Source of the DNA: Achromobacter sp. MFA1 R4
Lineage (GTDB): Bacteria; Pseudomonadota; Gammaproteobacteria; Burkholderiales; Burkholderiaceae_B
Direction: 5' to 3'
Assembly (NCBI RefSeq): GCF_900156745.1
Contig: NZ_LT707065.1
Coordinates: 3,906,001-3,970,000, forward strand
DNA length: 64,000 nucleotides
Translations under genes and position numbers: made by a program
Notes under the pieces: generated by a model
Database searches by the model: none
What the model was told of the DNA's origin: nothing
What the model saw: only the letters and a program-made list of their open reading frames with translations
Shown here: positions 16,749-23,721 of the stretch, one piece after another
Position numbering within the stretch: position 1 is the stretch's first letter
Layout of the letters: each line of letters begins with the position of its first letter

Positions 16749-17603
16749 TCAGCTGCAGCGCAGCGCGACCGGCTTGGCGTCGTAACCGGGCAGGTTGGGC
16801 ACGCCCTGGCCGGGCGTCACCGTGACGGCCGCGGAACCGGGGGCGGGTGTGAAGCCGAACCACTTCTGCGCCAGCTTGGAGACCGTGCCGTCCTGCTTCA
16901 GGCACTTGAGCGCCATCGACACCCGGTCGCGGCCCGCCGGGTCGTCCAGCCGGAACGCCAGCGCCCAGACCAGGCCCGTCTTGATGGTGTAGCTGGTGCG
17001 CACCGCCGGGTTCTGCTTGGCGGCCCAGGCCGCCACCGTGTTGCCCGCCAGGTTGGCGTCCGCGCGGCCGGCCTGCACCGCCTGCACCGCATCCGCGTTG
17101 GAGGCGTACACGTCATACGAAAAGCCGTACTTGGCCGCGTTGTCGCGTGCCCAGTTCTCGTAGGCCGACCCCTTGTTGACCGCCAGCTTTTTGCCCTTCA
17201 GATCCTCCAGGCCCGAGATGTCCTTGGCGTTCTTGCCGATCACGAAGGTGTAGTCGGTGTTCAGGTAGCCCTCGGAGAACAGCAGCGCCCGGGCGCGTTC
17301 CTCGGTGGCCGTGGTGGGCGCCAGCACGAAGTCGTATTTCTTGGCGTTCAGCCCCGGAATCAGCGCGGCGTACTCGGTGCCTTCGATCTTGATGGTGGTG
17401 CCCAGCTGCTTGGCGAGCGCCTGGCCCAGCTCGATGTTGAAGCCGTCCAGGCCGCCGCCCAGCTTGGGCATGGCGTGCGGCGCGAACGTCGCGTCCACGC
17501 CGGTCGTGAGGGGCTGGGCGGTCGCGGCCAGGCTGGCGCCGGCCAGGCACAGCGCAAGGCCGCAGCGGCCGGCAATGATCAGGGTGCGGGTAAATCGGGT
17601 CAT
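16749..17603 (-). CDS. Periplasmic amino acid-type solute-binding protein
   Basis: A 284-residue SBP_bac_3 family protein. The N-terminus is a Sec signal (basic M-T-R-F-T-R-T, hydrophobic stretch to ~27, then A-T-A-Q cleavage region). The mature part has D-G-F-N-I-E-L-G-Q-A-L-A-K, Y-D-F-V-L-A-P-T-T-A-T-E-E-R, L-K-G-K-K-L-A-V-N-K-G-S-A-Y and Q-A-G-R-A-D-A-N-L-A, the usual amino-acid-binding core. The exact ligand cannot be read from the sequence. It starts ten bases after the carbamoylase stop, so uptake and hydrolysis are tightly co-expressed. It ends with a Cys near the C-terminus (L-R-C-S), possibly in a disulfide with C-L in the second lobe. Confidence 0.92.
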   Translation of the reverse strand: MTRFTRTLIIAGRCGLALCLAGASLAATAQPLTTGVDATFAPHAMPKLGGGLDGFNIELGQALAKQLGTTIKIEGTEYAALIPGLNAKKYDFVLAPTTATEERARALLFSEGYLNTDYTFVIGKNAKDISGLEDLKGKKLAVNKGSAYENWARDNAAKYGFSYDVYASNADAVQAVQAGRADANLAGNTVAAWAAKQNPAVRTSYTIKTGLVWALAFRLDDPAGRDRVSMALKCLKQDGTVSKLAQKWFGFTPAPGSAAVTVTPGQGVPNLPGYDAKPVALRCS

Positions 17604-17613
17604 GGCGGGTCCT

Positions 17614-18561
17614 TTAGGGAAGAGGCGTCTTGCCCAGGGCGGGGCCGGCGCCTACGCGCTCGAGAATCAAGCCGTAGTGTTCCGGACGCCGGTGGGCGGC
17701 GAAGTTGAAGATGTGCTGCTTGAAGGTGTCTCCCAGCGCCAGATCGGCCTGGCAGAAAATCACCTCGTCCTCCTCCCCCTGCGCCTGCGCCACGATCTCG
17801 CCCGTGGGCGCGACAATGGCCGATCCGGCGATCAGGTGGCTGCCGTCTTCCACGCCGGCCTTGCCTGCCGCGGCCACCCAGACCGCGTTCTGGTACGCGG
17901 CCGCCTGCAAGCTGAGCAGGTGGTGGAACATGCGCAAGTGGACCGGTTCGTTCCAGTGGATATTCAATGACGGCGTGTTGTATCCCAGCGCCACGATGTC
18001 GGCGCCCTGCAGCGCGAGCACGCGCCAGGTCTCCGTCCAGCGGCGGTCGTTGCACAGGCACATGCCGATGCGCGTGTCCATCGTCTCCCAGACGTTGAAG
18101 CCTTCGTTGCCGACCTCGAAGAACTTCTTTTCCAGGTGCTGGAACGGTGCCTGGGGCTTGTGGTCGCTGTGGCCCGGCAGGTGGATCTTGCGGTAGCGTC
18201 CGACGATGCGCGCGTTGGCGTCGACCAGGATGCTGGTGTTGAACCGCCGGCCGTCCGTGGCGATCTCGGCATAGCCCAGGTAAAAGCCGATGCCCAGTTC
18301 CCGCGCGGTGTCGAACAGCACGCGGGTCTCGGGACCGGGCATCTCCTTTTCGAAGTAGCGTTCCATCGCCTCTTCTTCCGTCATCCAGTAGCGCGGAAAA
18401 AAGGTCGTGAGCGCCAGCTCCGGAAACACCACCATGCGCGCGCCGCGTGCGTGCGCCTCGCGCATCATGGCCAGGAGCCGGGCGACCGCCTGGCGGCGCG
18501 ACTCCTGCGGTTGCACCGGGCCCATCTGCGCGACCGCCAGGCCGAAGGGACGTTTGCTCAT
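17614..18561 (-). CDS. N-carbamoyl-D-amino-acid hydrolase (D-carbamoylase)
   Basis: A 315-residue nitrilase-superfamily enzyme. The Glu-Lys-Cys triad is E48 (V-F-P-E-L-A-L-T-T-F-F-P), K125 (R-K-I-H-L-P-G-H) and C170 (C-L-C-N-D-R-R-W). The blocks E-M-P-G-P, L-G-I-G-F-x-L-G-Y-A-E, F-N-T-S-I-L-V-D, P-F-Q-H-L-E-K and F-H-H-L-L-S all recur in the characterised Agrobacterium D-carbamoylase as I remember it, which makes this call stronger than a generic nitrilase assignment. It converts N-carbamoyl-D-amino acids to D-amino acid, CO2 and ammonia. It lies directly downstream of the hydantoinase gene (22-base gap), consistent with the two-step pathway. Confidence 0.9.
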   Translation of the reverse strand: MSKRPFGLAVAQMGPVQPQESRRQAVARLLAMMREAHARGARMVVFPELALTTFFPRYWMTEEEAMERYFEKEMPGPETRVLFDTARELGIGFYLGYAEIATDGRRFNTSILVDANARIVGRYRKIHLPGHSDHKPQAPFQHLEKKFFEVGNEGFNVWETMDTRIGMCLCNDRRWTETWRVLALQGADIVALGYNTPSLNIHWNEPVHLRMFHHLLSLQAAAYQNAVWVAAAGKAGVEDGSHLIAGSAIVAPTGEIVAQAQGEEDEVIFCQADLALGDTFKQHIFNFAAHRRPEHYGLILERVGAGPALGKTPLP

Positions 18562-18583
18562 GCCGTGATCCTCATGCGGAAAT

Positions 18584-20062
18584 TCACTCGGCGCTGGTGG
18601 CCGAAAAGTACTTGCGCACCAGCGCGTTCGGGTTGCCGGTCAGGCGCTGGCGCAGCACGGGCTCGGGCGTGCCGCGCTTGATGAAGCGGCCGCTGCCGCG
18701 CGCGACGTGCAATTGCCCGTCCTCGACGGCGATGCGGCCACGGCTGATGACCACTTCCGGCCAGCCGCGCACGGTCCGGCCTTCGTAGGGCGTGTAGCCG
18801 ACGTTGTCGTGCAGCATGGCGGCGGAGATCGTCACCTGGCGTTCCGGATTCCAGATGGCGATGTCGGCGTCCGCGCCCACCGCGATGGTTCCTTTCTGCG
18901 GGTACAGGCCGTAGGTGCGGGCGTGATTCGTGGCGGTCAGGGCGACGAAGCGTTCGATCGACATGCGGCCGCCCAGCACGCCCTCGGAAAAGAGCAGGGG
19001 CATGCGGACCTCCAGCCCCGGCACGCCGTTGGCCACGTCCTTGAAAGTGGTCGCGTCGCCCTTGGGCAGCTTGCCGCTGGCGTCGAAGCGGTAAGGCGCG
19101 TGGTCGGACGAATAGATCTGCAGGGTGCCGTCGACCAGCCCTTGCCAGACGGCCGCTTGCGAGGCGGCGTCGCGCGGGGGCGGGCTGCAGCAGAACTTGG
19201 CGCCTTCCAGGCCCGGCGCGTCGATGTCCTCGGCGGTCAGGAACAGATACTGCGGGCAGCTTTCGGCGTGGATGGGCAGGCCCAGCGCCTGCGACGAGTG
19301 CACCACCTGCACCGCTTCCAGCCCGGCCACGTGCACGATCAGGATCGGCACGTCCATCAGGCGGGCCAGCGTCACGGCGCGATTCGTCGCCTCGCTTTCG
19401 GCAAGCGGCGTGTGGGCCACGGCGTGGTACTTGGGCGCCGTCATGCCGCGTTCGGCCAGGCGCCGCGCCACCCAGCGGATCATGTCGTTGTTCTCGGCAT
19501 GCACCATGACCAGCGCGCCCTCGCGGTCGGCAACCTCCAGCACGTCCAGCAACTGGTAGTCGTCCAGTTTCAGGCGGTCGTAGGTCATGAACACCTTGAA
19601 GGACGTGATGCCGTTCTTGATGAGTTCGGGCAGGTCGTGCTTGAGCGCCTGTTCCGTGGGATCCGACAGGATCAGGTGAAAGCCGTAGTCGATGACCGCC
19701 TTTTCCTCGGCGCGGCGGGCGTAGTCGGCCACCACCTCCGGCAGCGCGTTGCCGCGGTGCTGGGCCGCGAACGGAATGATGGTGGTGGTGCCGCCGAACG
19801 CCGCCGACACCGTGGCGCTGTAGAAATCGTCCGCGCACATGATGCCCATGCCGGAGAGCTGTTCGACGTGGCAATGGCTGTCGATGCCGCCCGGCAGCAC
19901 CCATCGCCCCGCCGCGTCGATGTCCCGCGCGCCGGGCGCCAAGCCCTGGCCCAGCGCGGCGATCACGCCGTCGCGCACGCCGATGTCTGCGTAAAAGGTG
20001 TCGGTGGCCGTGCTGATGCGGCCATTGCGGATCGTCAGGTCGAAAGCGGCGGTATCGGTCAT
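18584..20062 (-). CDS. D-hydantoinase / dihydropyrimidinase
   Basis: A 492-residue cyclic amidohydrolase opening 5-substituted hydantoins or dihydropyrimidines. The binuclear metal ligands can be placed: H63-x-H65 (D-S-H-C-H-V-E-Q), carbamylated Lys K156 (S-F-K-V-F-M-T-Y), H188 (M-V-H-A-E-N), H244 (I-V-H-V-A-G) and D320 (S-S-D-H-A-P-Y). Full length for the family. No dihydropyrimidine dehydrogenase genes adjoin, and the next gene is a D-carbamoylase. I therefore favour hydantoin over pyrimidine catabolism, but the two substrates cannot be separated by motif alone. The start ATG is 28 bases after the SDR gene. Confidence 0.93.
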   Translation of the reverse strand: MTDTAAFDLTIRNGRISTATDTFYADIGVRDGVIAALGQGLAPGARDIDAAGRWVLPGGIDSHCHVEQLSGMGIMCADDFYSATVSAAFGGTTTIIPFAAQHRGNALPEVVADYARRAEEKAVIDYGFHLILSDPTEQALKHDLPELIKNGITSFKVFMTYDRLKLDDYQLLDVLEVADREGALVMVHAENNDMIRWVARRLAERGMTAPKYHAVAHTPLAESEATNRAVTLARLMDVPILIVHVAGLEAVQVVHSSQALGLPIHAESCPQYLFLTAEDIDAPGLEGAKFCCSPPPRDAASQAAVWQGLVDGTLQIYSSDHAPYRFDASGKLPKGDATTFKDVANGVPGLEVRMPLLFSEGVLGGRMSIERFVALTATNHARTYGLYPQKGTIAVGADADIAIWNPERQVTISAAMLHDNVGYTPYEGRTVRGWPEVVISRGRIAVEDGQLHVARGSGRFIKRGTPEPVLRQRLTGNPNALVRKYFSATSAE

Positions 20063-20090
20063 GGGATGGGTTTGGTGCGCAAAAGGTGGG

Positions 20091-20870
20091 TCAGAGCGTG
20101 CCGGGATAGATGCCGCCGTCCAGGACGAGGTTCTGCCCGGTCATGAAGCCGGCCCGGGCGCCGCACAGGAAGGCGCAGGCGTCGCCGAATTCGGCGGGGT
20201 CGCCATAGCGTCCGGCCGGGATGCCGGCCAGGCGGGCGGCCAGGACGTCATCCACCGTCTTGCCGCTGTCGCGCGCGCCGCGTTCGGCCGTCTGGCGCAG
20301 GCGGTCGGTCAGGAACGGGCCCGGCAGCAGGTTGTTGATCGTGACGCCATGGCGCACCGTCTGGCGGGCCAGTCCGGCGACGAAACCCGTCAGCCCGGCG
20401 CGCGCGCCATTGGACAGGCCCAGGATGTCGATGGGCATCTTCACGGCGGCGGAGGTGATGTTGACGATGCGGCCGAAGCGGCGCGCGATCATGCCGTCCA
20501 CCGTGGCGCGGATCAGCGCGATCGGCGTGAGCATGTTGGCGTCCAGCGCGGCGATCCAGTCCTCGCGCGACCATTCCCGGAAATCCCCGGGCTTGGGTCC
20601 GCCGGCGTTGGTGACCAGGATGTCGGGCTCGGGGCACGCCGCCAGCAGCGCCTGCCTGCCGGCCTCGGTGGTGACGTCGGCGGCCACCGTGACGACGGTG
20701 GCGCCGGTTTCGCGGCGGATCGCGTCCGCCGCCGCGTCAAGCGTGGCCGCGGTGCGCGCCGCCATCACCAGCTCCACGCCCTCGCGCGCCAGCGACAGCG
20801 CGCAGGCGTAGCCCAGGCCCTTGCTCGATGCGCACACCAGCGCGCGCCTGCCTTTGATTCCGAGATCCAT
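20091..20870 (-). CDS. Atypical short-chain dehydrogenase/reductase-like protein
   Basis: A 259-residue SDR fold. The cofactor loop reads A-S-S-K-G-L-G (residues 14-20) instead of T-G-x-x-x-G-x-G; N-A-G-G is at 88-91 and a serine S140 in N-I-T-S is at the catalytic position. The Tyr and Lys expected 13 and 17 residues later are replaced by S153 and R157 (S-N-G-A-R). A BKR-like SDR subgroup that departs from the standard tetrad is known, and this fits it. Its reaction is unknown, and it may not be a conventional dehydrogenase. It is the second gene of the hydantoin operon, 13 bases after the DapA-like gene. Confidence 0.85.
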   Translation of the reverse strand: MDLGIKGRRALVCASSKGLGYACALSLAREGVELVMAARTAATLDAAADAIRRETGATVVTVAADVTTEAGRQALLAACPEPDILVTNAGGPKPGDFREWSREDWIAALDANMLTPIALIRATVDGMIARRFGRIVNITSAAVKMPIDILGLSNGARAGLTGFVAGLARQTVRHGVTINNLLPGPFLTDRLRQTAERGARDSGKTVDDVLAARLAGIPAGRYGDPAEFGDACAFLCGARAGFMTGQNLVLDGGIYPGTL

Positions 20871-20883
20871 GCGCTTGCTCCTC

Positions 20884-21810
20884 TCAGCCCTGCACGGGTT
20901 GGCGGCCGGTGGCGGCCAGCGACAGCCCGACGCGCGCGACCGTGGCTTCCAGTTCGGCCGCGGTCACCGGGTCGATGCGCATCCCGGGCGCGCGCAGCGC
21001 GTGGCTCTTGATGGCGCCGCGGCGCTGGTAGATGTATTTGCGCAGCGCCAGGCCGATCTTGGGCTGGAACTCGTAGCGGATCAGCGGGCAGTAGCGGTCG
21101 AAGATCGCGGCGGCGCCGGCGTGGTCGCCGCTGGCGTAGCGTTCGTAGATGGCCACCAGGATTTCGGGGAACGCAAAGCCGGTCATGGTGCCGACCGCGC
21201 CGCGCTGCAGTTCTTCCAGGAAGTACACGCCGCCCAGGCCGCCGAAGATCGCCATGTCCGCATCGGGCACCAGCTCCCGGATGCGGCTGATCTTCTGGCC
21301 CACCGGCGGTTCTTCCATCTTGATCATGTGCACGCCGCCTTCGCGCCCTAGCCGGGCGACCACTTCGGGGCGGATTTCGGTGCCGAAGGAATCCGGGAAA
21401 TCGTGGATCACGACCGGAATCGACACGGCCTCGGCAACCGCCTTGTAGTAGTCGAACAGCAGCGCGTCGCCGGCGTTGTCCAGGGGCGCCGCGAACACGG
21501 CGGACGCGCCCAGCTCCTGCGCTTCGCGGGCCTGTTCGATGGCGCCGGCGATGCCGTGGGCGCGCACGCCGACCCAGACCGGCACGCGTCCGTCCGTGTG
21601 CTTGACGAAGGTCTCCAGGACCAGCCGGCGCTCGGCGTTGGACAGCTTGTGCAGCTCGCCCAGAAAGCCCAGGATGGCCAGGCCGGTCACGCCGGTCTCA
21701 AGCAGAAAATCGACCAGGGTGCGGATGCTGTCGGCATCGACCCGCAGGGCGTCGTCGAACGGCGTGGGGCAAATGGTGAAGACGCCTTTGGCGTCGATGG
21801 AGGCTGCCAT
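20884..21810 (-). CDS. DapA-family (dihydrodipicolinate synthase-like) lyase/aldolase
   Basis: A 308-residue class I aldolase barrel. The Schiff-base lysine is K164 (H-M-I-K-M-E-E-P-P). Two usual DapA features are changed: the Thr-Thr pair of G-T-T-G-E becomes F49-L50 (G-F-L-G-E), and the proton-relay Tyr (V-x-Y-N-x-P) becomes H136 (V-I-H-D-F-P). It is therefore unlikely to make dihydrodipicolinate. It probably cleaves, condenses or hydrates a different 2-oxo acid. As first gene of the operon it may act on the keto acid derived from the released D-amino acid, or on a related side chain. The promoter region upstream carries a LysR-type box. Confidence 0.87.
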   Translation of the reverse strand: MAASIDAKGVFTICPTPFDDALRVDADSIRTLVDFLLETGVTGLAILGFLGELHKLSNAERRLVLETFVKHTDGRVPVWVGVRAHGIAGAIEQAREAQELGASAVFAAPLDNAGDALLFDYYKAVAEAVSIPVVIHDFPDSFGTEIRPEVVARLGREGGVHMIKMEEPPVGQKISRIRELVPDADMAIFGGLGGVYFLEELQRGAVGTMTGFAFPEILVAIYERYASGDHAGAAAIFDRYCPLIRYEFQPKIGLALRKYIYQRRGAIKSHALRAPGMRIDPVTAAELEATVARVGLSLAATGRQPVQG

Positions 21811-21911
21811 CTTTTCTCCGTCAGGATGCGTGAAAACCGAAATCGGGAACGACGTTTCGGTGTCATCCTAAGCCGGAAGTTTTAGAACTCCACTTGCTTT
21901 TTTATTGCCTT

Positions 21912-21930
21912 GGTATAACAGCCGGTTAAG
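21912..21930 (-). promoter_or_regulatory. LysR-type box overlapping the -10 of the hydantoin operon
   Basis: TAAC-N5-GTTA (T-N11-A) at 21916-21928, about 105 bases before the DapA-like start. Read on the minus strand, the 19-base block CTTAACCGGCTGTTATACC contains a TATACC -10-like hexamer. It matches the block upstream of the LysR gene at 14 of 19 positions in the same orientation. Confidence 0.6.
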
Positions 21931-22872
21931 TCAAGGTTTACCCTTGGCAGGGTTTGCCTGGGCCTGCGCGGACAGCTCGAAACCCTGCTCGCGCAGCGTG
22001 TGGCGCAGCACGTCCACGAAGGCTTGCGCAAGCTGCGACAAGGGCTCGAATCGCGACTGCACCAGGCTCGCGGTGAGGATCTTGGCCTGGTCGATGGGGC
22101 GCACCACGAAGTCGCCCTGCGTGCGGCTCTTGACCGAGAATTCGTCGACGATGGCGATGCCCGCGCCGGCCTGCACCAGCGAGCACGCGTTCTGCGGCGA
22201 ACTCACTTCCACCGCCAGCCGCCGGGTCTGTCCGGCCTCCTGGTACATCTGCTCGACCAGCATGCCGAACGGCGTGTCGCCGCCGTACGAAATCAGCGGG
22301 TAGGGCAGCAGATCGTTGATCGACAGCAGCGAGCGATGGGCGAGCGGATGGTTGTAGGGGCAGATGCACACCAGCCGCGCCTGCCCGATGGGCTGGGTCA
22401 GCAGGTTGGGGTGCTGGACCGGCAGGATCACCACGCCCAGTTCGGCGCGGTTGTCCAGCAGCATCTGCGTCAGGGGCTGCTGGGTCAGCGGCTGGAAGGT
22501 GATCTTGACGTCGGGGTGCGATTCCCGGAAGCGCGCGATCGTCAGCGGAACCAGCATGTGGCCGATGCTGGGGCTGGACACCAGGTGCAGGATGCCGCTG
22601 CGGCGCTCGGAGAGTTCGGCGGCCAGTTCGCCCACGCGCCGCACGCCGGCATAGACGGCCTCGACCTCGCGAAACAGCTGGCGGGACTCGGGCGTGGGGT
22701 AGAGCCGGCCCTTGATGCGCTCGAACAGCGCAAAACCCAGGCGCTGCTCGGTGTGGGACAGGAGGCGGCTGACCGCGGGCTGGGAGACGAAGAGCAGCTT
22801 GGCCGCCCCGCTGATCGAACCCGTGGTCATGACCGCCCGGAAGACTTCGATTTGCCGCAGATTCAGTTGCAT
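21931..22872 (-). CDS. LysR-family transcriptional regulator
   Basis: 313 residues. The N-terminal winged helix-turn-helix reads L-R-Q-I-E-V-F-R-A-V-M then G-A-A-K-L-L-F-V-S-Q-P-A-V-S-R-L-L (about residues 4-34), followed by the linker helix and a periplasmic-binding-like effector domain (~90-295). The start ATG has GGAGCGGG upstream; the in-frame start at 22929 would read through the promoter. It lies between the leftward hydantoin operon and the rightward racemase-oxidoreductase pair. Near-identical T-N11-A boxes precede its own gene and the operon, so autoregulation plus control of both arms is likely. The inducer is presumably a hydantoin or carbamoyl intermediate. Confidence 0.93.
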   Translation of the reverse strand: MQLNLRQIEVFRAVMTTGSISGAAKLLFVSQPAVSRLLSHTEQRLGFALFERIKGRLYPTPESRQLFREVEAVYAGVRRVGELAAELSERRSGILHLVSSPSIGHMLVPLTIARFRESHPDVKITFQPLTQQPLTQMLLDNRAELGVVILPVQHPNLLTQPIGQARLVCICPYNHPLAHRSLLSINDLLPYPLISYGGDTPFGMLVEQMYQEAGQTRRLAVEVSSPQNACSLVQAGAGIAIVDEFSVKSRTQGDFVVRPIDQAKILTASLVQSRFEPLSQLAQAFVDVLRHTLREQGFELSAQAQANPAKGKP

Positions 22873-22898
22873 CGCGCCCGCTCCGAATTGACGCGAAG

Positions 22899-22916
22899 AG
22901 CATAACAAAGGGTTAA
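22899..22916 (-). promoter_or_regulatory. LysR-type box overlapping the regulator's own -10
   Basis: TAAC-N5-GTTA at 22903-22915, 31 bases upstream of the LysR start and ~119 bases before the racemase start. On the minus strand TATGCT (plus 22899-22904) overlaps the box, which fits negative autoregulation. A TTGACA at 22931 points toward the racemase gene, but no matching -10 is seen. Confidence 0.6.
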
Positions 22917-23033
22917 GGGCAGCGCACAAATTGACAATGTATGCTCAGGCCGCTGGCGGCTAGACTGGCGCCGTACCTTGCCCCGGGCCGCGCTCCTGCG
23001 CGGCGTCGGCGTCGCCACCTCCAGGACGGACGA

Positions 23034-23714
23034 ATGGAACAGACCCTTTTCGTGATCAATCCCAATTCCACCCAGGCCGTGACGGACGCGTTCGACGCCG
23101 CGCTCGAGCCGTTGCGCATGGCCGGCGGCCCCCGCATCCAATGCCTGACGCTGGCCGAAGGGCCGGCCGGGGTGCAGACCCAGCTCGACGTCGAAAGCGT
23201 GACCCTGCCGCTGGCCAGCCTGGTGCGCAGGCTGGACGCCGAGCATGGCGCCGCCGCCGCGGGCTACGTCATCGCCTGCTTCAGCGATCCGGGCCTGCAC
23301 GCGGTGCGCGAAGCCACCCCCAAGCCGGTGCTGGGCATCAGCGAATGCGGGATGCTCACCGCCCTGACGCTGGGCCAGCGCGTGGGCGTGATCGCGATCC
23401 TGCGCCAGTCGCTGCCACGCCACGGACGGATGTTCGGCGCGATCGGCCTGGCCGGCCGCGTGGCGGCCGAGCTGCCCCTGGACCTGGGCGTGGTGGAGCT
23501 GTCCGACGCCGCCCGCACGCGCGAGCGCCTGCTGCAGGTCGGCAAGCGGCTGCGCGACGAGCACCAGGCCGATGTGCTGGTGCTGGGCTGCGCCGGCATG
23601 GCCGCCTACCGGGGCTGGCTGCAGGGCGAGCTGGGCCTGCCCGTGGTCGAGCCGACCCAGGCCGCCGCGGCGATGGCGATCGGCCGCATCCGGCTCAACT
23701 GGCACGGCGCCTGA
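23034..23714 (+). CDS. Asp/Glu/hydantoin racemase family protein
   Basis: A 226-residue two-cysteine racemase. C82 in V-I-A-C-F-S-D-P-G and C186 in V-L-V-L-G-C-A-G-M-A occupy the positions of the paired catalytic cysteines in hydantoin racemases. The N-terminus I-N-P-N-S-T is also typical. It would interconvert D- and L-5-substituted hydantoins so that the D-hydantoinase can consume both. It is divergent from the LysR gene and runs into the GlcD-like gene after 7 bases. Asp/Glu racemase or maleate isomerase activity cannot be excluded by sequence, but the neighbourhood supports hydantoin. Confidence 0.88.
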   Translation: MEQTLFVINPNSTQAVTDAFDAALEPLRMAGGPRIQCLTLAEGPAGVQTQLDVESVTLPLASLVRRLDAEHGAAAAGYVIACFSDPGLHAVREATPKPVLGISECGMLTALTLGQRVGVIAILRQSLPRHGRMFGAIGLAGRVAAELPLDLGVVELSDAARTRERLLQVGKRLRDEHQADVLVLGCAGMAAYRGWLQGELGLPVVEPTQAAAAMAIGRIRLNWHGA

Positions 23715-23721
23715 GGTCCCC

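Noticed and set aside
22931..22966. TTGACA at 22931 with TAGACT as a promoter for the racemase gene
   Set aside because: The spacing is 24 bases, too long for a standard sigma-70 promoter; no better -10 is visible, so I did not call it.
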